The position numbers were made by a program, and so were the translations under genes. Below are positions 1 to 7,197 of a stretch of 41,709 bases of DNA, one piece after another (position 1 is the first letter of the stretch; every line of letters begins with the position of its first letter). Below the pieces are notes generated by a model. The model was not told where the DNA came from. It made no database searches and was given only the letters and a program-made list of their open reading frames with translations. Source of the DNA: CBDAQR01 sp965199055 (GTDB taxonomy: Bacteria; Pseudomonadota; Gammaproteobacteria; Pseudomonadales; Halieaceae); NCBI GenBank assembly GCA_965199055.1, contig CBDAQR010000013.1, forward strand, positions 1-41,709. The letters are read 5' to 3'.

Positions 1-1
1 C

Positions 2-370
2 AACGTTACGGCAGCTATTCGACTGGAAGCGGCACAAGCGGGGCATCTGCTCTGGCGTAATAACGTCGGTGCATGTGTGGACACACGCGGACGCTATATC
101 CGTTACGGATTGGCTAATGAAAGCAAAGCGGTCAACGCAAATATCAAGTCGTCCGATCTGGTCGGCATTACCCCTGTCATCGTGACGCCCGACATGATTG
201 GTCAAACGCTTGGCGTGTTTACGGCGATCGAATGCAAGGCGTCCGACTGGACGCAAGGGAATGACGCGCGTACCCAAGCACAGGCGCGGTTCATCGATCT
301 GGTTCAGCGTCATGGCGGGCGTGCTGGATTTGCAACATCAATTGAGGATTATAAAGGACTCGTGAAATGA
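2..370 (+). CDS. VRR-NUC domain nuclease (3' part, continues from 41691)
   Basis: The frame is open from base 2. It shows the layout of small phage VRR-NUC proteins: LLWRNNVGA near the start, GITPVIVTPDMIG in the middle, the catalytic pair in TAIECK (Glu and Lys of the PD-(D/E)XK fold), then QARFIDLVQRHGGRAGFA. This family is known for structure-specific DNA nucleases, often phage Holliday-junction or repair enzymes. A GTG at 77 lies inside the conserved domain and is not the real start. Joining the window ends through a shared 5-base overlap adds MTTES from 41691-41705 and gives about 127 residues, the usual family size. The gene overlaps the next by 4 bp. Family assignment is by motif; substrate is inferred. 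Confidence 0.88.
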   Translation, partial: NVTAAIRLEAAQAGHLLWRNNVGACVDTRGRYIRYGLANESKAVNANIKSSDLVGITPVIVTPDMIGQTLGVFTAIECKASDWTQGNDARTQAQARFIDLVQRHGGRAGFATSIEDYKGLVK

Positions 371-765
371 TTTATCTTGCACAACCTTACTCCGACAAAG
401 ATCCCGTGATCACGGATTTTCGATACCGCGCAGGCGTCGAAGCGCTGTACCATCTCAACAAGCAAGGGCTCGTCGTTTACGCACCAATCGTCATAGGGCA
501 CCTCATAGCCGAGATATGCGATGGCAGCACCGAGTGGGAGGATTGGGCGAAAATCGACAAACAAGCCATCGACGTGTGCGATGCAATTTACGTTTTGCAA
601 TTGTGGGGATGGGAAGACTCCGTTGGCGTGACGGAAGAGTTACGCTACGTGCATTCGCTCCGGAAAAAAGGCCGTTTTTATCGTGTGATGGGCATGTGTC
701 CGCTGACACACAACGTAAGCAGGCACCTCATGAGCGACTGGCACAAGCAATTTGAAGAAGAATGA
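367..765 (+). CDS. DUF1937 family protein (nucleoside deoxyribosyltransferase-like)
   Basis: A 132-residue protein starting MIYLAQPYS, with FRYRAG at about residue 20, the VVYAPIVIGHLIA stretch, EDWAKIDKQAIDVCDAIYVLQL and GWEDSVGVTEEL. This order matches DUF1937, a Rossmann-like fold related to nucleoside 2-deoxyribosyltransferases. By family analogy it may act on nucleotides, but its substrate is not known. Its ATG overlaps the VRR-NUC stop by 4 bp and its own stop overlaps the next start (ATGA), so the genes are translationally coupled. The C-terminal 30 residues (from about MGMCPLTHN) do not belong to the conserved core. Confidence 0.75.
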   Translation: MIYLAQPYSDKDPVITDFRYRAGVEALYHLNKQGLVVYAPIVIGHLIAEICDGSTEWEDWAKIDKQAIDVCDAIYVLQLWGWEDSVGVTEELRYVHSLRKKGRFYRVMGMCPLTHNVSRHLMSDWHKQFEEE

Positions 766-938
766 TTGTACATGTCAAGCCATCGGCGCACGTCATCGCC
801 GGTGTCATCACCATGCTTCAGAAGGGTTGCGACAAAAGCGCAATCAAGACCGCGTTAAGCATCGGTGAAAACACGTTCCGTTGTGCGCGCCAGTGGGCGA
901 TTTTCAACAATTTCAACGAGGAGGATTACGGATGTTAG
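762..938 (+). CDS. Small HTH-like protein, 58 aa
   Basis: The ATG at 762 overlaps the DUF1937 stop as ATGA and the frame runs 58 codons to TAG at 936. The middle (MLQKGCDKSAIKTALSIGE then NTFRCARQWA) has the length and hydrophobic spacing of a helix-turn-helix unit such as those in small phage regulators. No family was recognised. Its last bases hold the strong GAGGAGG ribosome-binding site of the next gene, so the two are coupled. It is real mainly on coupling and coding character; the DNA-binding role is inferred. Confidence 0.55.
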   Translation: MIVHVKPSAHVIAGVITMLQKGCDKSAIKTALSIGENTFRCARQWAIFNNFNEEDYGC

Positions 939-1351
939 CGCTCAATTCACACACCGTCGAGTGGACCAACGAAGTCGAACAACCGCGACACAGCATGAAC
1001 GGACCGCGCTGGTGGACGGAAGATGAAGTCGAACAGCTGAAGAAACTACGATTTGAATATGGACTGACAATCAATCAGATCGCGGTTCGTCTCAATCGAA
1101 CGTACCACTCGGTATTACGCAAATATCAAATCATTGCAGGCATCCGGCAGGATCGTAATGATTATGCACAACAATTCGCATACGGTGAACACACCCCGCA
1201 TCCAAGATATTGGACAAGAAACAACGACAAGCAATTGCTGGAATTATGGGACAATGAGAATCTGACAACGCATCAGATTGCCGAACGCACGCCGAACCGG
1301 TCACATTTCGCAATTTGTCACCGATTACGATATCATGGTCGCATCAAATGA
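932..1351 (+). CDS. Myb/SANT-like tandem DNA-binding protein
   Basis: The ATG at 932 has GAGGAGG eight bases upstream, so the longer GTG reading from 881 is rejected. The 139-residue protein contains two related units. The first is WWTEDEVEQLKKLRFEYGL followed by TINQIAVRLNRTYHSVL; the second is YWTRNNDKQLLELWDN followed by TTHQIAERTPNRSHFAI. Each has an opening Trp, an acidic helix and a second helix ending in a sequence-reading helix, as in Myb/SANT or GcrA-like domains. A role as a transcriptional regulator is likely but inferred. Its stop at 1351 abuts the stop of the convergent terminase gene with no spacer. Confidence 0.65.
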   Translation: MLALNSHTVEWTNEVEQPRHSMNGPRWWTEDEVEQLKKLRFEYGLTINQIAVRLNRTYHSVLRKYQIIAGIRQDRNDYAQQFAYGEHTPHPRYWTRNNDKQLLELWDNENLTTHQIAERTPNRSHFAICHRLRYHGRIK

Positions 1352-2833
1352 TCAGACCCATGCGCTTGGTCGTTTCTTTCGTTTCTGACGTTGCTTCTTG
1401 TTTGGATCGGGGTTCGAACCACCCCGCCATCCACATGCGAATGTCATGAACGCATCTGCGCCGTGGCTATTGTCGTCATGGCGCGGACGGTCCTTCCACA
1501 CTTCGCGCATATCATCCCATTCCTTGCGATAATGCCGCAACCGCTTGATCCCGACAGCACACGCCGCTTCGTCGAAATCAACGCTTGGGAAGACCGTACG
1601 CGCCATATCGATGGCTTCCTGCTTGACGGATGGCCTTCCCACGATCTCCGGTCTCAAACCGTACTTTTCGACTTCCCCAAGCCTGCCGTGTTCCAAGAAC
1701 AGATCTTCACGCTTGCCATCGTGCGGCCAATAATGATCGCCCCATTGGGCTTCCTTGTCCCGCTTCCACGCGTCCAGCCATCGTGTGTAATGGCTGATAT
1801 GTTCACCGGAATTCTCGTAATAGCCGATCATGCGATTGCGCCCGTCGACCTCCTGATGCAGCCAGATCACGTTGTAATCATTGCGCCCCAGATCCCAGAA
1901 CGTATTGACCGGAAAGCGCGGATCATATGGGAACCGACCAATCGCACCGCTTGAGTCCGCGTGCGCCATCTGTGCGGCGAAATACGCGCCTTCGATGGCT
2001 TGTTCGAACGCTTCTTCCGCATAAGACGGATTTTCCCGCTTCATGTCGCCACCGAGCACCAGCTCTTGTTCGATCCACCATGATTGCTGTTCCGGTGACA
2101 GGTCGATCTTGTGCTGATGCTTCAACTTGTCGAAATAGAGCCGATGCGGTTCCGTCACAGCGTTATGATCAGCGGTCACGCGGTAATTATCATCCCGCCA
2201 CCACGGGAAAAAATGCAATTTGAATTGCCCTTCCCCACGAATAGCCTGCTCATAGAACTGGTAAAAATACCCTTCCTGGCCCTCCGCCGTGCTTTCAATG
2301 GTGATGGGGTTCTTGCCAGCGGCTGGAAACGTACCCGTCACGACCTCTCGGGCCCGATCAGGGAAACGCGCACAAAGCTTGCCGAACTCCGAGACGTGGA
2401 CGCGTGTAAACGAACCTGAACGGCCTGAATTGCTAACCTGAATAGTGCTGCCATGCTGCCATCGGATCAAGCTTTGCGTCTGATGGGATGTCGGACGTCT
2501 GGCGCGTATGTTTTCAGGCAGATTGCGCCAAGCATAGAGGATTTTCGATGCGAACAGCTTTTCCGCATCGTCCCGTGTGTGCGCGACAACCAACGCCGCT
2601 TGATCGTTGTAAAAAACACACTCGTCGAGAGCGATGATACAGGCGAGTGTCGAAAACCCGAGCTGTCTCGCCTTGAGAATGATATCCCGCCCTTGAGCGT
2701 TTTTCAGAAAATCCGCCTGGGGTGGATTGGGTTTGAAGAGAACGCGCCGACCGCGCTTATCGACAATCCAATAGAGGTTCGACAACCGCCACGCCGGATC
2801 ACGCAAACCCTCAACCAGTTCACGTTCGTTCAT
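1352..2833 (-). CDS. terL: Terminase large subunit
   Basis: The 493-residue DNA-packaging motor ATPase and nuclease. Visible motifs are a Walker A variant KARQLGFST at residues 54-62, a Walker B-like VHVSEF at 145-150, the coupling motif ITIESTAEG near 176, and RNase H-like nuclease acidic residues in NTFWDLGRNDY (about 309) and HDDNSHGADAF near the C-terminus. It would cut the concatemer and drive DNA through the portal. Its ATG overlaps the end of the scaffold-like gene by 4 bp, so it is the last gene of the terS-portal-scaffold-terL unit, an unusual order since terL more often precedes the portal gene. The C-terminus is Lys/Arg-rich. Confidence 0.95.
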   Translation of the reverse strand: MNERELVEGLRDPAWRLSNLYWIVDKRGRRVLFKPNPPQADFLKNAQGRDIILKARQLGFSTLACIIALDECVFYNDQAALVVAHTRDDAEKLFASKILYAWRNLPENIRARRPTSHQTQSLIRWQHGSTIQVSNSGRSGSFTRVHVSEFGKLCARFPDRAREVVTGTFPAAGKNPITIESTAEGQEGYFYQFYEQAIRGEGQFKLHFFPWWRDDNYRVTADHNAVTEPHRLYFDKLKHQHKIDLSPEQQSWWIEQELVLGGDMKRENPSYAEEAFEQAIEGAYFAAQMAHADSSGAIGRFPYDPRFPVNTFWDLGRNDYNVIWLHQEVDGRNRMIGYYENSGEHISHYTRWLDAWKRDKEAQWGDHYWPHDGKREDLFLEHGRLGEVEKYGLRPEIVGRPSVKQEAIDMARTVFPSVDFDEAACAVGIKRLRHYRKEWDDMREVWKDRPRHDDNSHGADAFMTFACGWRGGSNPDPNKKQRQKRKKRPSAWV

Positions 2834-3813
2834 CCACCGGACAAGAGCCTTTCCACTTCATCGACATCGAGCTTTGAAAAATCATTTTCATTCATCGCGG
2901 CGGCGGCCTTCAGCGTCAATTGACCGGCCTGTGCCTCGCCTGTGTTGGTCACGCCTTGCGCGTTCTTCTGAGCCTTGTTCAGCGTATTGATGCGCTGTTT
3001 GGCCTGATCACCACCATCCGTCGCCGATTGCTCTTGCCCGGCATTACCTGACGGTACGAAACCAGCCTCCAGGCACTGCATGTAAAGCAAGCGCGCCGGA
3101 TTGATACCAGCCTGTTCGCCGGATTTGACGAGATCATAGACGTCATGCAGCAACTGGCGCTGCACCTCGTCGTCCGTATAACCGGCGTCATAAAGCGCTT
3201 CGGTGCGCTGTTCCCTGATCCAATCGACCGCCTCGAAATAGTCCGGTTCGGTTTCTTGCATCTCCTGTTCGTAACGCGCGATTCGCTCGAACGTCTGCCG
3301 CACCTCCTGATCGGCCTGCTGCTGTGCCTGTATTCTCTGCTGTTCAAGCAACGGCAACCGCATTTGATATTCGGCCCACTGCCGGTAACCGTCGGGATCG
3401 ACGATGGGATCGACGTATTGCGGCGCGGTATTCTCCAACACCGGTTGATCCATCGCGGTCTGTTGCGGCGGGGGCGGCTGATTTGCACTTGCCCGCAGGT
3501 GGTTCAGTTCCGCTTCGAGCTGCTTACGCCGTTCGCGTTCCGCATGAAATTTCGCATGTGGAACGGTTGGCTGTTTCTTTACGCTCTTTTCACCGCTCTT
3601 TTCACCGCTGTCTTCCGCTTCGGATGCGTCGCCGGACGTACCGTCATCTGCTGTTTCGTGCTGCCCAGATTTGTCTTCGTCGTCCGTACCGGCTGATTGG
3701 CTTGGTCCCCGATCCGTCGGATCGCTGGTTTCGGTCTCTTCCGTCGGCGCGCCCTCCATTTCCTTCATCGCCGTTTCTTCCTCCGCCGTCAGCACGTCGA
3801 GGTCCTTTGACAT
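2830..3813 (-). CDS. Probable capsid scaffolding protein
   Basis: A 327-residue acidic protein. The first 80 residues are rich in Glu, Asp, Ser and Thr. They are followed by a basic coiled-coil segment (KFHAERERRKQLEAELNHL), a proline/glutamine linker, a helical middle, and a C-terminal end MNENDFSKLDVDEVERLL. This layout of disordered acidic N-terminus, coiled coils and short helical C-terminus is typical of P22-type scaffolds and fits a gene beside the portal. No sequence motif proves the role. The ATG at 3813 has a strong AAGGAGAAGAAGG site just upstream. A second, similar start lies 97 bp upstream (3910) in another frame. Confidence 0.6.
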   Translation of the reverse strand: MSKDLDVLTAEEETAMKEMEGAPTEETETSDPTDRGPSQSAGTDDEDKSGQHETADDGTSGDASEAEDSGEKSGEKSVKKQPTVPHAKFHAERERRKQLEAELNHLRASANQPPPPQQTAMDQPVLENTAPQYVDPIVDPDGYRQWAEYQMRLPLLEQQRIQAQQQADQEVRQTFERIARYEQEMQETEPDYFEAVDWIREQRTEALYDAGYTDDEVQRQLLHDVYDLVKSGEQAGINPARLLYMQCLEAGFVPSGNAGQEQSATDGGDQAKQRINTLNKAQKNAQGVTNTGEAQAGQLTLKAAAAMNENDFSKLDVDEVERLLSGG

Positions 3814-3910
3814 CCTTCTTCTCCTTTGATTTCGATTGTTTTCTGGCCTTTTCCATCTTTTTCAACGCCGCGACTTCTTCCACCGTCAGCGCGTCGAGGT
3901 CCTTTGACAT
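3644..3910 (-). CDS. Short ORF from a duplicated scaffold start
   Basis: An 88-codon frame beginning MSKDLDALTVEEVAALKK, nearly the same as the scaffold start MSKDLDVLTAEEETAMKE that lies 97 bp downstream. After about 32 residues it runs, out of frame, into the scaffold gene and becomes a Gly/Arg-rich sequence of no obvious coding character. The best explanation is a tandem duplication of the scaffold start that left this frame one base out of phase. It could be a decayed leader, or a -1/+1 frameshift could join it to the scaffold. I doubt that the tail of the ORF is functional. Confidence 0.3.
   Translation of the reverse strand: MSKDLDALTVEEVAALKKMEKARKQSKSKEKKDVKGPRRADGGGRNGDEGNGGRADGRDRNQRSDGSGTKPISRYGRRRQIWAARNSR
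3752..3910 (-). repeat. Diverged tandem duplication of the scaffold start (97-bp offset)
   Basis: On the minus strand, ATGTCAAAGGACCTCGAC occurs at 3910 and again at 3813, followed in both cases by related codons (GCGCTGACGGTGGAAGAA and GTGCTGACGGCGGAGGAA). The 97-bp offset is not a multiple of three, so the two copies are read in different frames. Confidence 0.75.
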
Positions 3911-3912
3911 GA

Positions 3913-5967
3913 TCAATCCGCCTTCTTTTGCTGCTGTCTCGCCTTGTTTTCAGCAGCCACGCGCTTCGACTCAAGCTCGATATCCTGTTCGACCTGCCGC
4001 CGCTTCGCATCGTTCAGAGCCGCTTGCGCCATGATATTTTGCGCTTGTGCCGCGTCCAATTGAGCCTTGGCTTGTGAGGTCTGTTGTTCGACCGACAATT
4101 CACCGCTACGCGTTTCTGCTTCGGCCCGCGCGATCTGCATATCCATCTGAGCCTTGGCCAGATCGGCCTGTACCTTCTGTGCTTCCACTTGCATCTTCTG
4201 TTGCTCAAGCTGCATCTTCTGTTGCTCAAGCTGCATGGCGGCTTGTTGCATCTGTTCTTCCGGCGACGGCTCGCCGTCCTGTTGGCCTTGCTGTGCTTTC
4301 TCGCGCACCTTGTCCACGAACGACGAGGGCAGCGGCGAATATTCGATCACATCCGCCCAATCTTCCATGCTCAACCCGCCTTCCATGAGCAACGGCATCA
4401 TCTCCTTGAGCACTTCCCACGTCCGTTCTTTCTGATCCGGCGACGATGGTGCTTCGTCGACAATCACATCATACTTGACGGTTTCCATATCCATCGCAAG
4501 CGGTACGTATTGCTCGCGCCCCTCTTCGAGGATGCGGACCAGCCGCCCGGTAGGCGCGATGTACTCTCGCAGAAAATGCAAGATTACATGACCTTGCACC
4601 TTGCGATAATGCCGCATGGCGTCGAAATACCGGGCGAGCGTCGTCATGGCAGATTTACGGCGCTGGGCTTCCAGCACGCCCGCTTGGTTCGCTTCGCGCA
4701 AGCCCTGCAATTCGAGATTGACGCCCGACACGTCACGGATCGACTGGATCGCGAACTCAGTCAGCGTCATGAGCGATTGCGGCATGGGGGGCTGTGGTTT
4801 CGGCAACACGCGTTGGATACCGCCCGGCTTGAGCCACGAAATACTGTCAGCGGCGGCCCATGACTCGACGAACTCATCCGTATCTTCGACCGCACCCGAC
4901 TCCGCCATGACGCCACCCTTGGAGTTGGTCGCAATGATGTGCATGACGAGTGACAGCCATTTGTTCGCATATTTCTGCGGATCCATCATGATCCGCAACA
5001 ACCCGTAAAAGCGCTTGTCCTGCCGGTCCCAAAGACCGGTCAGCGCGCAAAATGTCGGGCGGTCCGCCGATGGCTGGTTTTCCTCAATGATGTCCTGACC
5101 GAGATATGCCTGACGCCAGACGGGTTTGCGAATGCGCCGGTGCGAAATCTCGATACCCTCGAACTGCTCTTTGACCACACGATCAAAATCCGCCGCGGGC
5201 AACTGGTCGGTTTCGTCGCTCGTGGGATCGACGTACTCGACCAGTTGCTCAAGCTCGCGCCACTGGATCTGCACGATCGTCACGAGGTCGTCTAAATCCT
5301 CGTCATCATCCTCACCACTATCCTTGGCCGCGTACTCGTCGCCCGAGTGATTGATGGTTTTGCCGGTGGTGGTCGGATCGACACCCTTGATCCAATCGGC
5401 GTTGAGCATCCGGGGATCGGCGTCCGGCCATTGCTCTTCCGCGGCCTCCCGCGACATCTTGTGGACGCGGAAGATGCGCCGGGCATCGGACAGGCCACGC
5501 TTGCGAGATCGCGCATCCCATCCCATCTCGATCGGATCGATACGCTCGATCTTCGGCTGGCCCTCGGGGTCCTCCTCAAAATCGAGCGATGTCTCGGTGA
5601 AGCCCACACCGCAGATGAGCAGGTCACGAAACGCCTCGGACTCCGCCTCCTCGGCGTTTGCCTGATCGCGGAACCATTGCGCCGCTTGGGTGAGCACCTC
5701 ATTGGCCTTGATATCGCCGATCTCGCGCGGGACGAATGCCACCTCGGTGCGATTGGTAATTTCGAGGCCGACGACGGATTGCAGGATCGGCTGCACGCGG
5801 TTGAACACAATCGGGATGCGTGCATTATCCTCCAGGTGCACGCGCTCGGCCTCGGACCACTGGTGACCGGCATCGAATATCTGCTCCTGTTCGATCGCCT
5901 CGCGGTACTCGTCCTGGGCCTTCCAGTCTTCCTCGACCCACTTCCGAAGCTGCCCGAAATCAGCCAT
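3913..5967 (-). CDS. Portal protein, P22-like
   Basis: A 684-residue protein starting MADFGQLRKWVEEDWKAQDEY with the typical portal stretch IVFNRVQPILQSVVGLEI around residues 52-70, then ICGVGFTETSLDFEEDPEG and IDPIEMGWDARSRK. These resemble the P22-like portal family. Portals form the dodecameric ring at the capsid vertex through which DNA passes. The last 150 residues are a Gln/Ala-rich coiled coil that includes a tandem 21-bp duplication (QLEQQKM twice, DNA about 4203-4244), comparable with the C-terminal barrel of P22 gp1. The start overlaps the small-terminase stop by 8 bp. Confidence 0.88.
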   Translation of the reverse strand: MADFGQLRKWVEEDWKAQDEYREAIEQEQIFDAGHQWSEAERVHLEDNARIPIVFNRVQPILQSVVGLEITNRTEVAFVPREIGDIKANEVLTQAAQWFRDQANAEEAESEAFRDLLICGVGFTETSLDFEEDPEGQPKIERIDPIEMGWDARSRKRGLSDARRIFRVHKMSREAAEEQWPDADPRMLNADWIKGVDPTTTGKTINHSGDEYAAKDSGEDDDEDLDDLVTIVQIQWRELEQLVEYVDPTSDETDQLPAADFDRVVKEQFEGIEISHRRIRKPVWRQAYLGQDIIEENQPSADRPTFCALTGLWDRQDKRFYGLLRIMMDPQKYANKWLSLVMHIIATNSKGGVMAESGAVEDTDEFVESWAAADSISWLKPGGIQRVLPKPQPPMPQSLMTLTEFAIQSIRDVSGVNLELQGLREANQAGVLEAQRRKSAMTTLARYFDAMRHYRKVQGHVILHFLREYIAPTGRLVRILEEGREQYVPLAMDMETVKYDVIVDEAPSSPDQKERTWEVLKEMMPLLMEGGLSMEDWADVIEYSPLPSSFVDKVREKAQQGQQDGEPSPEEQMQQAAMQLEQQKMQLEQQKMQVEAQKVQADLAKAQMDMQIARAEAETRSGELSVEQQTSQAKAQLDAAQAQNIMAQAALNDAKRRQVEQDIELESKRVAAENKARQQQKKAD

Positions 5968-6553
5968 CCATCGTACCCTCGATCACTTTTGCGTTGTCAC
6001 CGGCGTCCAGTGCGACAGTGCTGCGGGATTTACCGATCTCCGCCAGCAGATCGCCCAGACCATCCACGCGCACATCGACGTCGATTTTATCACGCCACAG
6101 CGCGCGTGTCTTCAGCCAAAAAATCATGCACTGATTATCACCAGAGATTGCTTTTTGATACAGCGTCGTCGCGACCTGCCGATTACATTCGGCCAGCCCT
6201 TGCTCGAGCTCGTCACGATAATATCGCCGCAGCGTATCCTCACTGATGCCGAGGATGTCAGCGATCACCGGGCGCAGTGTACCGGTGATCGCATGCCACC
6301 GGACGAGATTACGCGTCTCGTCGGTGGGGACATGAGCATTACCGCGCCGCGCCAGATTGGGCGTCGGGGGCGCTGGTCGCCTCAGCTCGTCACGATAATA
6401 CCGGGCGAGCGTCGTCCGGGATATGCCGAGCATGATTGCGATGTCGCCGCGACCAAGTCCGGCAGCGGTCTGTTGCCGGACGATATCGCGCAGGTCGTCG
6501 GTAGGGGTGTGTGAGGTAGTCAAGTGGCGATCATTTTTTTTACAGATGTACAC
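5960..6553 (-). CDS. terS: Probable terminase small subunit (two HTH repeats)
   Basis: The product has two consecutive, similar helix-turn-helix units, GDIAIMLGISRTTLARYYRDEL and, 37 residues later, PVIADILGISEDTLRRYYRDEL, then QVATTLYQKAISGDNQCMIFWLKTRALWRDK, a helical stretch seen in phage terminase small subunits. Its job would be to recognise the packaging site and load TerL. Position directly before the portal gene supports this. The start is unsure: the frame is open to 6736, but 6591-6704 is a fossil of another gene, so a GTG at 6553 or a TTG at 6523 is likelier. A 16-base A:T run sits at the GTG, so a length error there could hide the true start. Confidence 0.7.
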   Translation of the reverse strand: MYICKKNDRHLTTSHTPTDDLRDIVRQQTAAGLGRGDIAIMLGISRTTLARYYRDELRRPAPPTPNLARRGNAHVPTDETRNLVRWHAITGTLRPVIADILGISEDTLRRYYRDELEQGLAECNRQVATTLYQKAISGDNQCMIFWLKTRALWRDKIDVDVRVDGLGDLLAEIGKSRSTVALDAGDNAKVIEGTMDG

Positions 6554-6656
6554 AAAAAAAAAAAAAAAATAACCCTGCCTGGTGAGGTAGTCAAGTGGGG
6601 TTGGATTGATGGCAGGCGGCGAGCACTGATGCAATGGTGAGGTAGTCAAGTGGCGA
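6511..6656. repeat. Three direct repeats, GTGAGGTAGTCAAGTGG
   Basis: A 17-bp sequence occurs identically at 6511-6527, 6582-6598 and 6637-6653; copies 1 and 3 match for three further bases (CGA). On the minus strand each reads CCACTTGACTACCTCAC and contains TTGACT, a good -35 box. Only the middle copy has a passable -10 (TATTTT at 6566-6571 after 17 bp). They lie at and upstream of the small-terminase start. They may be regulator or terminase-binding sites (pac-like), or by-products of the duplication that left the nearby primase fragment. Confidence 0.8.
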
Positions 6657-6704
6657 CGCCAGATGCACGAGCGTGCCGATGGCGATCCCTGCAGGCGGCG
6701 AGCG
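6591..6704 (-). pseudogene. Fossil fragment of a primase-polymerase (PriCT-type) gene
   Basis: Read from 6704 on the minus strand the DNA encodes RSPPAGIAIGTLVHLASP, which matches RSPPTGIGIGTLVHLATP of the phage's own primase gene (about 9320-9385), with only a few changes. The fragment continues as LDYLTIASVLAACHQSNPT to a TGA at 6591-6593 and has no start codon or upstream match. It is therefore a degraded partial copy of that gene, from the same lineage or a related phage, left beside the putative origin. Confidence 0.7.
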
Positions 6705-6809
6705 CGTCGGTGGGCACCGATTACCGCGGCAAACAATAATTTACAAAATTTTTGCGCTAAATAGCGCTAATTTTGGTCCAGCCATTGGTAATTAGCGGGC
6801 GTCGGGTAT

Positions 6810-7164
6810 GTGTCCATAGTGACCATAGGTTTTCACTCTCCCCCTGAAAATGAGAGCACTTTATTAACCTTATAATTACATAATTTACATAATTATAAAC
6901 TAACAAACTTTACCTATTTTCAGCTCTCACTACGATTTCTATGGTCACTATGGACACATCTCACTAAACCATTGATTTTATTAGCAAAAAGCGTGACCAT
7001 AAGAATTTTAAGGTTATGGTCACCTATGGTCACTATGGACACATGTTCTTGTTTTGTTCAAATTACATAATTAGCGTTAATTAGCGTTAATTATAAAAAG
7101 AACAAACCGTGAAAATGTGTCCATAGTGTCCATAGGTGTCCATAGGAACGGTTCCTATGGACAC
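6810..7164. repeat. Twelve iterons, CTATGG(A/T)CAC
   Basis: The 10-bp motif CTATGG(A/T)CAC is found on the plus strand at 6939, 6948, 7014 (one mismatch), 7024, 7033 and 7155, and inverted (GTG(T/A)CCATAG) at 6810, 6819, 6993 (one mismatch), 7117, 7126 and 7136. Several neighbours share their end base, giving a 9-bp period. The array has both orientations and alternates A-type and T-type sites. Such arrays bind initiators or regulators; the protein here is unknown. Confidence 0.85.
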
Positions 7165-7166
7165 CT
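7134..7166. repeat. 33-bp perfect interrupted palindrome
   Basis: AGGTGTCCATAGGAAC (7134-7149), a single G, then its exact reverse complement (7151-7166). Each arm includes one iteron. It could extrude as a cruciform, act as a dimer-binding operator, or form a very stable RNA hairpin. It lies 31 bp upstream of the -35 box of the 7198 promoter. Confidence 0.9.
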
Positions 7167-7178
7167 TAAAAATTACAA

Positions 7179-7192
7179 AAATTATGTAATTT
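7179..7192. promoter_or_regulatory. Candidate operator dyad AAATTATGTAATTT
   Basis: A 14-bp dyad (AAATTA-TG-TAATTT) ending exactly 5 bp before the -35 box of the promoter at 7198. The same dyad stands 5 bp before the -35 box at 15709. The conserved distance suggests a common activator or repressor, or an UP-like element. Confidence 0.65.
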
Positions 7193-7197
7193 AACGG

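Noticed and set aside
3145..4034. Plus-strand ORFs opposite the scaffold and portal genes
   Set aside because: Shadow frames with Leu/Phe- or Arg/Pro-rich composition and no start signals.
5347..6246. A 299-codon plus-strand ORF opposite the portal and small-terminase genes
   Set aside because: It mirrors the codon structure of two clear genes on the other strand, and has no ribosome-binding site or recognisable motif.
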